Below, piece by piece: positions 41,935 to 50,454 of a stretch of 62,687 bases of DNA (position 1 is the stretch's first letter; every line of letters starts with the position of its first letter). A program made the position numbers and the translations under genes. The stretch is from Merdimonas faecis (lineage in GTDB: Bacteria; Bacillota; Clostridia; Lachnospirales; Lachnospiraceae): positions 1 through 62,687 of the forward strand of contig NZ_MIEH01000009.1 in NCBI RefSeq assembly GCF_001754075.1, read 5' to 3'. The notes beneath the pieces are model-generated. The model did no database searches, was not told the origin of the DNA, and saw only the letters and a program-made list of their open reading frames with translations.

Positions 41935-42720
41935 CTATATCAGAGCCTCTTTCAGTTCCTCTAATGTGCGGAAGACAATGTCTGCTCCGGCTTTCCGGAA
42001 CTTTTCTTCTGTCTCTTTACATTTCGCCTCTTTTTCTTCCGGCGAAAGTACTTCGTACTCCTCTTCTGTCAGTCCCATCTCAGAGCTTCCCACGATAACG
42101 CCTGCAGACCACACGCCTGCATGCTTTCCTTCTTTGATATCGGACGCGGTATCGCCTACTTTCAGCACCTTTCTAACATCATCAATTCCAAGAGTCTCCA
42201 TATTCCGGAATATCATATAAGGATAAGGACGTCCTTTCTGTCCGGTGGAGTCCGGACTGAACCAGCATTCCGGTTCGTAGCCCTTTTCTCTGGCGATCGG
42301 AATGATGATCTCCATCATCTTATCCGTATATCCGGTGGTAGAACCAATGCGGATTCCCTTTTCCTTCAGTGCATTTACCGTCTCTACTACGCCCGGCTTC
42401 GGATCCGCATACAGGTGAAGGATGCTTAAAAGCTTCTCTTCAAAGATGGAGAACAGCTGCTGTGCTTCTTCCTCTCCCGGCTCTTTCCCATATTTTTCCA
42501 CCCAGCACTGATGGATGCGGGGCATCTTCAGCATGGTACGGATATGATCGATCTTCAGCATACCCATAGGTTCCCTGACTTCTTCCATTGTAGGCTCCAC
42601 GCCATACTGTTTAAACACTTCTACGAATGCCTGCACCGGTGCAAAACATCCGAAATCAACTGTGGTGCCTGCCCAGTCAAATACGACTGCTTCAATCTGC
42701 TTAAGCGACAGATGATTCAT
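41935..42720 (-). CDS. phnX: Phosphonoacetaldehyde hydrolase (phosphonatase)
   Basis: 261 residues of the HAD superfamily. Nucleophile D15 is in VVFDWAGTTVD and the Schiff-base lysine K56 is in PMGMLKIDHIR, both specific to phosphonatase. Later motifs are IGSTTGYTDKMM and VLKVGDTASDIKEG. It cleaves phosphonoacetaldehyde to acetaldehyde and phosphate, the second step of 2-aminoethylphosphonate use. The start is ATG 42720 behind TTTTGGAGG, 20 bp inside phnW, so the two are coupled; the longer frame to 42789 is not used. Confidence 0.93.
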   Translation of the reverse strand: MNHLSLKQIEAVVFDWAGTTVDFGCFAPVQAFVEVFKQYGVEPTMEEVREPMGMLKIDHIRTMLKMPRIHQCWVEKYGKEPGEEEAQQLFSIFEEKLLSILHLYADPKPGVVETVNALKEKGIRIGSTTGYTDKMMEIIIPIAREKGYEPECWFSPDSTGQKGRPYPYMIFRNMETLGIDDVRKVLKVGDTASDIKEGKHAGVWSAGVIVGSSEMGLTEEEYEVLSPEEKEAKCKETEEKFRKAGADIVFRTLEELKEALI

Positions 42721-43813
42721 GATTATACGCCTCCAAAAATTCTTTAATAATACTGCACACCTTCTCAATATCTTCCTCATAAATCTCACCGATATTTCCG
42801 ATCCGGAAGGTCTCGCCCTCTGTCAGCTTGCCCGGGTAGATGGCATAGCCTCTCTCTTTGATGTACTCATACATCTGTGAGAATGTAAAGTGGCAGTTTT
42901 CCGGATAGAAGAAGGTGGTAATGATCGGTCCCTGCCATTCTTTATCCACATAGGAATGGATTCCCATTTCTTCCATCCTCTGAATCAGCAGGCGATTATT
43001 CTCATAATATCTTCTGCTTCTTGCTTCAATGCCGCCTTCTTCCTCCAGCTCCTTCATAGCCTGATAAAATGCCAGTACCACGTGAGTCGGAGAAGTAAAA
43101 CGCCATTTGCCGTCTACATCCATAGTCTTCCACTGGTCATAGAGATCCAGAGACAGGCTTCTTGCATTTCCGGCGCTCGCGATCAGAAGATCCTTCCTTG
43201 CAATGATAAAGGTAAATCCCGGAACGCCCTGGATACATTTGTTGGCGCTGCTCACCAGGAAATCAATGCCCCAGTCCCCTACGGGAATATCTACGCCTGC
43301 AAAGCTGCTCATGGCATCTACGATAAATACCTTGCCTGCTTCCTTTGCTACTTTGGCCACAGACTGGATATCATTCAGAATTCCAGACGTAGTCTCGCTG
43401 TGTACCATCGCCACATGAGTGATTGCAGGATCCTGTTCGAGGATTTCCTTTACCTTTGCCGGATCCGGGATCTTATTACACGGCTCATGATAGATCGCAT
43501 AGGACATTTTCGCATGCCTGACCATATCCTCCATACGCTCTCCGTATGCACCGTTTGCACAGATCAGTACCTTGTCATTTTCTCCCGGGATGCTGGTCAG
43601 TACAGACTCTACCCCAAATGTTCCGCTGCCCTGCATCAGGACAACCGTATAATCTTCCTCTGATACGTGGGCCAGCTCCAGAAGGCCTTTCCGGATCTCC
43701 TGAGTGATCTTTTTGTAATCATCATCCCAGGTACAGTGGTCAAACATCATTTCTTTTTTTACCGTGTCCGTTGTGGTCAGAGGTCCCGGTGTCAACAGTT
43801 TATAATTTTTCAT
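42701..43813 (-). CDS. phnW: 2-aminoethylphosphonate-pyruvate transaminase
   Basis: 370 residues, a class V PLP aminotransferase. The N-terminus LLTPGPLTTTDTVKKEM is typical of PhnW. The PLP site has DAMSSFAGVDIP (Asp) and VSSANKCIQGVPGF (Schiff-base Lys, about residue 193). It converts 2-aminoethylphosphonate and pyruvate to phosphonoacetaldehyde and alanine. It lies 50 bp after the binding-protein gene. Confidence 0.94.
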   Translation of the reverse strand: MKNYKLLTPGPLTTTDTVKKEMMFDHCTWDDDYKKITQEIRKGLLELAHVSEEDYTVVLMQGSGTFGVESVLTSIPGENDKVLICANGAYGERMEDMVRHAKMSYAIYHEPCNKIPDPAKVKEILEQDPAITHVAMVHSETTSGILNDIQSVAKVAKEAGKVFIVDAMSSFAGVDIPVGDWGIDFLVSSANKCIQGVPGFTFIIARKDLLIASAGNARSLSLDLYDQWKTMDVDGKWRFTSPTHVVLAFYQAMKELEEEGGIEARSRRYYENNRLLIQRMEEMGIHSYVDKEWQGPIITTFFYPENCHFTFSQMYEYIKERGYAIYPGKLTEGETFRIGNIGEIYEEDIEKVCSIIKEFLEAYNHESSVA

Positions 43814-43863
43814 TTTGTTACTTACTTCCTCTCTATTATTTTCTTGTATCGAAAATTGTATTT

Positions 43864-44874
43864 TTACTTACATTCCTCAGACAGTGCCTGATGCTGCTCC
43901 AGAAGATCTACCGTCAGAGGCTCTGAGAATACCTTCGGATTTGCAGATTTGTTTTCCGCATCTGTCTCTTCTCCGTTGTAAAGTGCCAGCGGATAGTAGG
44001 ACTGAAGCTCTTCTCTTCCGTTTTCGATGATGCACTGTGCCATTTCCATGGCCTTATCTTTGCTCTCATCACCCTTATCTACTACTGCTACAGATTCCGT
44101 TAAACTAAAGGTTCCTTCTGCCGGATCCACATAGTCGATCGGCAGTCCATCCGCTTTATCGGCTACTGCCTGCTGTCTCAAACCAAATCCAAGCGCCACT
44201 TCTCCTGCACGGACTTTTTCCAGCGGCGTAGATCCAGAGTCCTCAATGTGGTCGCCTGCATTTTTGTAAATGCCGGTCAGGACTTCTTTTGCTCCGTCCT
44301 CTCCATACTCGGAGATCAGACCCTGGATCAACAGCCATGCTGTAGAAGAAGAAGCTATATCAGTAACGGAGATGAACCCTTCATATTCCGGATTTGCCAG
44401 ATCCTTCAAGGACGCAGGCATCGGAAGGCCATTCTCCTCCAGAACTTCCGTATTTACAATGATCGTTCCTTCCTGTGCCGTGATCGGTGCACAGTAGGAC
44501 GGGAATTCATCAATCGTATCTACATCGAATTCCAGATCCTTAAACATTTCGTTCTGCTCCTGAGCGCTGTCTACATAGAAGGTACTCATAGTTACCATAT
44601 CTGCCTCGATATTCGTTCCTTCTGCCAGAAGCTTTCCTCCAAGTTCAGAGGTTCCAAAGGTCTGGAACACATACTGTCCCTCATATCCATTCTCATCCAG
44701 CGTATTCTTCATCGCTTCTACGGCCTCATCGTCCGCATTGGAGTAAATGATCACCTGATCCTCCGCGGAAGCTCCGCCGCCGCATCCGGTCAGTCCCAGT
44801 GCGCTGATGCCTGTTACTGCCGCAAGTGAAAATGCTGCTACTCTCTTTAATCCCATTTTTCTGATTTTTTTCAT
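43864..44874 (-). CDS. Phosphonate-binding lipoprotein, alternative internal start
   Basis: Same frame as the fusion at 43864-46515, read from ATG 44874: 336 residues with signal peptide, lipobox LTGC (cleavage before Cys about residue 25) and a type II periplasmic-binding fold. The strong upstream AGGAAGGAG (12 nt away, slightly long) and a full signal peptide suggest that in relatives this is a separate gene. Signal peptidase II could also release it from the fused chain. Confidence 0.6.
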   Translation of the reverse strand: MKKIRKMGLKRVAAFSLAAVTGISALGLTGCGGGASAEDQVIIYSNADDEAVEAMKNTLDENGYEGQYVFQTFGTSELGGKLLAEGTNIEADMVTMSTFYVDSAQEQNEMFKDLEFDVDTIDEFPSYCAPITAQEGTIIVNTEVLEENGLPMPASLKDLANPEYEGFISVTDIASSSTAWLLIQGLISEYGEDGAKEVLTGIYKNAGDHIEDSGSTPLEKVRAGEVALGFGLRQQAVADKADGLPIDYVDPAEGTFSLTESVAVVDKGDESKDKAMEMAQCIIENGREELQSYYPLALYNGEETDAENKSANPKVFSEPLTVDLLEQHQALSEECK

Positions 44875-46515
44875 GTCTACTAAATTCTCCTTCCTCTGGC
44901 TTCTATTGGCCAATTTCTGAAATACAAATTTTGCGATTACATTCGTAAATAAGATCAAAAGCGACAAGATGAAAATCTCGTTATACTTATTGAAATACTG
45001 AAGCTCTTTGATCTTTGTTGTGATAACCATGGTCCGGGTTCCTGCCAGGAAGATCACGGCACTGACCGTTACCATAGCATTTACAAAGTAATAGCTGAAC
45101 ACTTCGATCAGTGTAGCCATCGCATTTGGCGTTACCACACGAACGATAGTTTTTGCCCAGTTGTCTCCCATGAGCATGGCTGTCGTCTCCCAGGAGGCAT
45201 TCATCTTAGACAGCGAATTCTTCATCATCAGATATGGCGTCGAGAAGAAATGCACCATATTACAGATGATCAGAATCGCAAATGTATTCTGAAGGGAGGT
45301 ACCGGAAAAGCAGAACAAATATGCAAGACCGATCACCATACCCGGAATTGTATTCGTAACCAGAGCAATACTCTCAATCACACCCTTCAGCTTTGCGTTT
45401 ACTGTACTTCTTGCGGTAACCAGGGCTGCTCCATAAGACATCAGCGTTCCGACAAGCGCCGTTACCAGTGCCACCAGCAAAGAGTTGGTATAGACGCTGG
45501 ATAATGTATAATCTGAGAACACTTCTCCAAGATGCTCTGTTGTAAAGTTCATACGGTAGGGCCACTCGTCCACAAAAGGCACTACAAAGATTACTACGAA
45601 CACTGACAGCACACTGACCAGGATACCTCCGCTTACGATACTGAAGATCCAGTCTCTTGCCGGGCTTTTCTTCAGTTCGATCTGGGAGATCTTGTTATAG
45701 CGCACATTGTAACGCTCCAGGATCGTGAGCACCGTTATGCTGACAATAGAAGGCACCAGCATTACTAACGCTACCACGGCCCCGTTTCCAAAATCCGGTA
45801 CGCTTCCCAGCATTTCCGTATACAGAACGCTTGCTACAACCTCATAGCTTCCCCCTACCGACGCCGGGATACCGAAATCAGTAAAGCACAGGAAGAATGT
45901 CTGGATAAAGGAAGTTGCCAGGGTCCCGAGCAGCGGCCTCAGGATCGTGATCTTAAAGGTCTGGAAAGGCGAATCCCCCATCAGTCTGGACACGATCATA
46001 AACTTCTTATCTATGTATCCCATGGTATTGTGGATCAGCATAAAGGATATGGGAAGTGTATAGATCACATATCCGATCAGAAGTCCATTGAATCCGTAGA
46101 TATCAAAAAACTGCGTCCCCACAAGCCGGGTCAGCAGTCCCTGCTTCCCAAATGTATAAATGATCGCAAATCCATAAGTGATCGTCGGGATCAGCATCGG
46201 AATTACAGCCGCTCTTGTGATCAGTCCTTTATAACCCTTTCCGGTATTGGTGTAATGCACCGTGTATGCCAGGATAAATGCCAGGGTTGTTGTCAGCACC
46301 GCACTGCATGTGGAGATCACAAAGCTGTTTCCCAGTGCCTTTAAAAAATCTTCTCCGGTAAGGACTTCTGCATAGTTTGCCAGCGTCATCCCCGCCCCGC
46401 TGTCTGTCATGACAGATTTCATCAGTACCTGGATCATCGGCACCGCGAGGAAGGCCACAAAGAAAACTGCCAGCACAGTAAATATCAGTTTGATCTCTCT
46501 ATTTCTTCTTGGCAT
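43864..46515 (-). CDS. 2-aminoethylphosphonate ABC permease fused to its binding lipoprotein
   Basis: 883 residues in one open frame. Residues 1-540 are a duplicated binding-protein-dependent permease: about 12 helices in two six-helix halves, the halves beginning LIFTVLAVFFVAFLAVPMI and IFSIVSGGILVSVLSVFVVI, each with an EAA-like loop. Residues 548-883 are a complete extracellular binding lipoprotein of the PhnS/iron type (lipobox GLTGCG, then VIIYSNADDEAVEAM). The joint reads NLVDMKKIRKMG: the permease stop is missing. Because AGGAAGGAG precedes the internal ATG at 44874, the lipoprotein can also start separately. Context with phnW/phnX assigns the substrate. Confidence 0.88.
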   Translation of the reverse strand: MPRRNREIKLIFTVLAVFFVAFLAVPMIQVLMKSVMTDSGAGMTLANYAEVLTGEDFLKALGNSFVISTCSAVLTTTLAFILAYTVHYTNTGKGYKGLITRAAVIPMLIPTITYGFAIIYTFGKQGLLTRLVGTQFFDIYGFNGLLIGYVIYTLPISFMLIHNTMGYIDKKFMIVSRLMGDSPFQTFKITILRPLLGTLATSFIQTFFLCFTDFGIPASVGGSYEVVASVLYTEMLGSVPDFGNGAVVALVMLVPSIVSITVLTILERYNVRYNKISQIELKKSPARDWIFSIVSGGILVSVLSVFVVIFVVPFVDEWPYRMNFTTEHLGEVFSDYTLSSVYTNSLLVALVTALVGTLMSYGAALVTARSTVNAKLKGVIESIALVTNTIPGMVIGLAYLFCFSGTSLQNTFAILIICNMVHFFSTPYLMMKNSLSKMNASWETTAMLMGDNWAKTIVRVVTPNAMATLIEVFSYYFVNAMVTVSAVIFLAGTRTMVITTKIKELQYFNKYNEIFILSLLILFTNVIAKFVFQKLANRSQRKENLVDMKKIRKMGLKRVAAFSLAAVTGISALGLTGCGGGASAEDQVIIYSNADDEAVEAMKNTLDENGYEGQYVFQTFGTSELGGKLLAEGTNIEADMVTMSTFYVDSAQEQNEMFKDLEFDVDTIDEFPSYCAPITAQEGTIIVNTEVLEENGLPMPASLKDLANPEYEGFISVTDIASSSTAWLLIQGLISEYGEDGAKEVLTGIYKNAGDHIEDSGSTPLEKVRAGEVALGFGLRQQAVADKADGLPIDYVDPAEGTFSLTESVAVVDKGDESKDKAMEMAQCIIENGREELQSYYPLALYNGEETDAENKSANPKVFSEPLTVDLLEQHQALSEECK

Positions 46516-46527
46516 GGCTCTTCTCCT

Positions 46528-47298
46528 CTATGATACCTGGACCTGCTCCTGAAACTGGGAGGCAAACAGGGTATAAATGTTATTTTTCTTAATTTCCAGC
46601 TGATTTAAGATAAATTTCTTTACAAAATTATCTTCCGGTGTATTAATGATTTCTTCCGGCTTTCCAAACTGTGCGATCTTTCCTTCATTAATAATCATGA
46701 CCCGGTCAGAAAGAGTCAGCGCCTCTTCCGGATCATGGGTTACGATAATCGTAGTCAGGTGAAATTCCTTGGCGATTGTCTTGATCCGGTCTTTAATAGA
46801 CTCTTTGATCACTCCGTCGAGAGCGCTTAAAGGCTCGTCGAGCAGCAGGATCTTCGGCTTCATCACCATGGTCCTTGCCAGCGCCACTCTCTGCTTCTGT
46901 CCTCCGGACAGCTGGCCGATCCTCTTATTTAGATGCTCCTCCAGCCCCAGCAGATGAATCAGGTCTTTTACCTCTTCTTCTGTGGAAATCTTCGGATTGT
47001 TCCGCAGGCCGTATGTAATATTCTGGTAAACATTTAAGTTCGGAAATAATGCATAGTCCTGGAACACAATGTTAAACCCTCTTTTCTCCATCGGAACTCT
47101 GGTCATGTCCTCTCCATTGTAGATAATGGAGCCTGAATCCGCATCAAGGATTCCCAGGATCAGATTTAATAAAGTAGTCTTTCCACATCCGGATGGTCCT
47201 AAGATTGAAACGATCTCTCCGTCTTCGATCTCCAGACTCATATTTTCCAGAACTGTTACACCGTCAAAACTCTTTTTCACATCTTTAAGTTCAAGCAT
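46528..47298 (-). CDS. ABC transporter ATPase of the phosphonate system
   Basis: 256 residues with Walker A LGPSGCGKTTLLN, Q-loop VFQDYALFPN, signature QLSGGQKQRVALAR, Walker B ILLLDEPLSALD and H-loop VTHDPEEAL: a complete subunit of the spermidine/iron/PhnT branch. It starts the phosphonate operon, 12 bp before the permease. A TATAAT (47364-47369, extended TGC) lies upstream. The tail after residue 225 is short, lacking the regulatory TOBE domain of longer relatives. Confidence 0.9.
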   Translation of the reverse strand: MLELKDVKKSFDGVTVLENMSLEIEDGEIVSILGPSGCGKTTLLNLILGILDADSGSIIYNGEDMTRVPMEKRGFNIVFQDYALFPNLNVYQNITYGLRNNPKISTEEEVKDLIHLLGLEEHLNKRIGQLSGGQKQRVALARTMVMKPKILLLDEPLSALDGVIKESIKDRIKTIAKEFHLTTIIVTHDPEEALTLSDRVMIINEGKIAQFGKPEEIINTPEDNFVKKFILNQLEIKKNNIYTLFASQFQEQVQVS

Positions 47299-47397
47299 GA
47301 TCTAATCTCCTTCTCCTTTTTCACAATACATCATTCACAGTTTCTCTCGTCTGGACACCCCGGATTATAGCAATCTGATTTTCGTCTTTTCCATCAT

Positions 47398-47444
47398 AAA
47401 AAAAGAAAGCCTGTGTAAAGAGATTGTAAACTTTACACAGGCTT
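47398..47444 (-). terminator. Terminator of the RpiR gene
   Basis: Minus strand 14-bp perfect stem AAGCCTGTGTAAAG/CTTTACACAGGCTT, then a T-rich tract; it lies upstream of the phosphonate promoter. Confidence 0.85.
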
Positions 47445-47458
47445 AACATTCTGTTATT

Positions 47459-47473
47459 TGTAGAAATTCTACG
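47459..47473. promoter_or_regulatory. RpiR-type palindrome, copy 1
   Basis: TGTAGA-AAT-TCTACG, one base from a perfect palindrome, at the end of the RpiR gene and upstream of the phosphonate operon. It shares both half-sites with the copy at 48350. Confidence 0.45.
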
Positions 47474-48338
47474 TCTCGTACGCATGCTCCCGCACTACCT
47501 TCTCGCAGGAATCCAGCTGCCGGACATAATAGTCATAGTCCGATGCAATGATCCCCATATAGATCATATCTACGATCAAGAGCTGGCTGGCTCTGGAAAA
47601 TATGGCATCTCCATAGAACAGCTGCTCCTGGCTGGTACAGATCAGATAATCTGCATATCTGCTGATGGGGGAATCCTTGAAATTTGTCAGCACGATCGTG
47701 GTAGCCCCCGCTTTTTTTGCCGTTTTCATCACGTCCACCGTATCCTTTGATGACCCGGAATAGGAGATTCCCACCGCCACGTCTTCACTGGTAAGGCTTC
47801 CTGCTGCAATCCTCTGGTAGTAATGATCTCCAAAATGCCGGCAGGAGAATCCCAGATAGAGCAGCTTGGCCACAAAATCCTGAGCCGTGACCTCAGAATT
47901 TTCCACACTGTAAATATCAATGATCCGGGCATGCTTGAGCACTTCTACGATCTGCTTATATGTCTTTACCGAAAAATTTTTCAGCGTCTCCTGAAGCATC
48001 CGCTCTGTCATAGCCGTCATATTCCGCGGAATATCCTCCAGTCTTTCACCCTTGTGCAGCGGATAACCGTAAAGAGGTGTAGTTCTCCCCTCTCCTTCTT
48101 CATCCCTGGCATACTCTCTTAACAACTGGTCGCGGAACTCCCGGTATCCTTTAAACCCCAGTGCCTTTAACATGCGGATTACCGTAGGCTGGCTGACCTC
48201 AGCCTCATTTGCCAGGCGGTCCAGCGACAGCTCCCGCACGTGATTCAGATGATCCAGAATATAATCCGCCGCCCTCTGCTCCGATTTCCGCATGTCTCCG
48301 TAGCCGCTGCGGATCCTCTGTTCTATCGTCTTCTGCAT
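47469..48338 (-). CDS. MurR/RpiR-family regulator (HTH_6 plus SIS)
   Basis: 289 residues. The helix-turn-helix is at residues 20-60 (LSLDRLANEAEVSQPTVIRML). The SIS domain is at about 125-270 (IDIYSVENSEVTAQDF, then VGISYSGSSKDTVDVMKTAKKAGATTIVLTN), which binds phosphorylated ligands. It is directly upstream of the phosphonate operon on the same strand and is its likely regulator, with a phosphonate or breakdown product as candidate effector. AAGGAG ribosome site, with a perfect palindrome overlapping its leader. Confidence 0.9.
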   Translation of the reverse strand: MQKTIEQRIRSGYGDMRKSEQRAADYILDHLNHVRELSLDRLANEAEVSQPTVIRMLKALGFKGYREFRDQLLREYARDEEGEGRTTPLYGYPLHKGERLEDIPRNMTAMTERMLQETLKNFSVKTYKQIVEVLKHARIIDIYSVENSEVTAQDFVAKLLYLGFSCRHFGDHYYQRIAAGSLTSEDVAVGISYSGSSKDTVDVMKTAKKAGATTIVLTNFKDSPISRYADYLICTSQEQLFYGDAIFSRASQLLIVDMIYMGIIASDYDYYVRQLDSCEKVVREHAYET

Positions 48339-48349
48339 AACAAACTCCT

Positions 48350-48364
48350 TGTAGATTTTCTACA
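48350..48364. promoter_or_regulatory. RpiR-type palindrome, copy 2
   Basis: Perfect TGTAGA-TTT-TCTACA between the RpiR start and its upstream promoter region, placed for autoregulation. Confidence 0.5.
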
Positions 48365-48468
48365 CATTTTCTGCTTTTGGACCTTCGTCCTTCTTCCTTC
48401 ATTCTAGCAGAAAACGCTTCCGTCCGTCTCCCCTGGTTTTTGTTAAATCTTTGTAAAAGCAGCTCCTT

Positions 48469-49425
48469 TTACTGCTCCATCCAGGCGTAGACCCCGGCTG
48501 ATATCTCCTGGATCAGTGCCGCGGCCGCCTCTGTATCCGTAAGTCCTTCTGACATTACACACAGGATATAGTCGCCCGACTCTCCGAACACGATAGCCGC
48601 ATCATGCTGACAGGTGTCCGTCTCCCCGGTCTTATTTGCCACGGTTACATGTTCCGGTACTCCGGCCGGAATTTTATAATCCCGTTCCTGCCCCAGCAGC
48701 AGCATGAGCATATCCTGGGATGCTGTCTCCGACACAGCCTCGCCCCGATAAATAGCTTCCAGAAGCTGCCCGCAGTCTCTGGCGGATGTATGGTTCTTCT
48801 CCTCTGAAATTCTTTCTTCCTCTGTCGGCGAAGGTTCCAGCGTATGATAGATACCGGTATCCTCATATCCTTCCTCCTCCAGCCAGTCATTGAGATCCAC
48901 ACAGCCTTCTGAAAAAGATCGTCCTTCATTCTGAATGCGTACCAGCTCATTAAAGGCTTCATTATCCGACACCTGGATCATATCTGTCAGCACATCTACA
49001 ATCTTCTCCTGACTCTGTGCCAGATCTCCGGTATACCGCATATCATTTTCCAGGACCGTGTCATAATCTTCATAAGTTTTCTCCATGACGAACAGCTTGA
49101 TCAGGCTGGCCGCATACATCTCCTGATGATTCATGGAGAGCTCCTCATCTGTTTCCAGATCCTTTATGTAAATGCTCCAGGTCCCCTCCTGTCCATAAAG
49201 CAGTTGTTCCAGCATGATCCTCAAAGGATAGAGTTCCTCCGTCATCCCCGAATCCCCGGGATATTCTATCACCTTCTGAACCTCTGCCCTCGCCTTCGGA
49301 TCTTCTTCTGTTAACGCCTGTGCAAGGCATAAAAAAAAGAGCAGCAGTATGAAAGCTGCAGAAACCAAACGTTTCTGCAGCGATATCAGACTGTCTCCAT
49401 TGTATCTGTCAGCAGACTTTGACAT
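48469..49425 (-). CDS. Class A beta-lactamase-related serine hydrolase, membrane-anchored
   Basis: 318 residues. An N-terminal membrane helix or signal (LVSAAFILLLFFLCLAQAL) is followed by a class A fold with all three active-site elements: S-x-x-K in YAASLIKLFV, SDN in MIQVSDNEAFNELV, and KTG in VANKTGETDT. The general-base Glu could be in HTLEPSPTEEE. It may be a beta-lactamase or a peptidoglycan-acting enzyme. It has its own promoter and lies after the Dlt-like operon, not far from a low-affinity PBP. Confidence 0.85.
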   Translation of the reverse strand: MSKSADRYNGDSLISLQKRLVSAAFILLLFFLCLAQALTEEDPKARAEVQKVIEYPGDSGMTEELYPLRIMLEQLLYGQEGTWSIYIKDLETDEELSMNHQEMYAASLIKLFVMEKTYEDYDTVLENDMRYTGDLAQSQEKIVDVLTDMIQVSDNEAFNELVRIQNEGRSFSEGCVDLNDWLEEEGYEDTGIYHTLEPSPTEEERISEEKNHTSARDCGQLLEAIYRGEAVSETASQDMLMLLLGQERDYKIPAGVPEHVTVANKTGETDTCQHDAAIVFGESGDYILCVMSEGLTDTEAAAALIQEISAGVYAWMEQ

Positions 49426-49455
49426 GGCTTTCCTCCTGTAAAATCACTGCTGACT

Positions 49456-49484
49456 ATTATACTATTTTTTCTATTTTCAAACAA
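49456..49484 (-). promoter_or_regulatory. Promoter of the serine hydrolase gene
   Basis: Minus strand TTGTTT (49479-49484), 17 nt, TATAAT (49456-49461). Confidence 0.6.
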
Positions 49485-49491
49485 GTCCCGC

Positions 49492-50454
49492 TTACTTATG
49501 CATCCTTTGCAGCTTATATTCTGCTCTCTGCGTATATTCCCGGGCCTCCTTCTGCCACTGTGAATATTCCGGATCCTCCCGCCGGTCCGGCAGATCAAAC
49601 GTCTCCTTCCAGATTCTGCCCAGGTACTCTGTCACCTTATCCGCTCCTGCGAGGTTCAGATGATCCCCCCGGTCCATCGTATCCATCTCCCAGTCAATCC
49701 CTATCTTTTTTGCCTTCAGGTTCAGATCTTCATAGGGAACCCCAATTTCTCGGGCATACTCCTTCAATGCATTATGCCGTCGATAATTATAATTTACCGG
49801 AGACGGGGCACTGTATAAGAAAAATGATACCTCCTTTTCCTTGCACAGTTCCAGGATTTCGTCCATATAATGCTTCACCATTTCTGAAATCCTGTCTTTT
49901 TCCTTGGTTTCCTTCATATATTCTCCGCCCTTATAGGACTCCACCGTCTCCCGAAGCATAAATCCTTTAAAGCTCTCTTCGGCATATTCTTTTCCAAACA
50001 ATACCGGCTTCCAGAAATCATGGTACCGGAAGATCGGAAAATAATAGTTTGCTTTCTGGATCAGGCCTTCCTGTATTCCCTTCACTCCTTTCTGCTCCCG
50101 AAACAATACATTGGTCTCCAATACTACGATCTTTGGCGACTGGTTCTGAAGTGCGGTCCGCAGCATATAGTAAGTCTCCTGGATGTTCTGACCTGCCTGT
50201 CCTCCGATGTATGCCGCTGTTCCGTACTGGTTCCACAGTTTTACGGTAGAGACAGAAGTATAGCTCTCACTGTCTCCAAGCACCAGAACATCAACCGAAT
50301 CCTCCTTCTCATTCTGGATTCCGGCAATACTTTTGTTCCTGCTCTGGATCAGGTCGCTCCCGGATTTTACAAGCACATTCACGATCTGGGACAAACCATA
50401 AAGCATCAATATCAGTATAACAAAAAACAACACACATCTTCTAAAAGCCCGCAT
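49492..50454 (-). CDS. SGNH-type (DltD/AlgX-like) membrane-anchored transferase
   Basis: 320 residues. One N-terminal membrane helix, then an SGNH hydrolase-like domain outside: block I VLVLGDSESYTS with the Ser, and a late Asp-x-x-His in MDRGDHLNLAGADKV. Such proteins partner with MBOAT acyltransferases and complete transfer of acyl groups to a surface polymer (DltD with DltB). It overlaps the MBOAT gene by 14 bp and closes the five-gene operon. Confidence 0.85.
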   Translation of the reverse strand: MRAFRRCVLFFVILILMLYGLSQIVNVLVKSGSDLIQSRNKSIAGIQNEKEDSVDVLVLGDSESYTSVSTVKLWNQYGTAAYIGGQAGQNIQETYYMLRTALQNQSPKIVVLETNVLFREQKGVKGIQEGLIQKANYYFPIFRYHDFWKPVLFGKEYAEESFKGFMLRETVESYKGGEYMKETKEKDRISEMVKHYMDEILELCKEKEVSFFLYSAPSPVNYNYRRHNALKEYAREIGVPYEDLNLKAKKIGIDWEMDTMDRGDHLNLAGADKVTEYLGRIWKETFDLPDRREDPEYSQWQKEAREYTQRAEYKLQRMHK

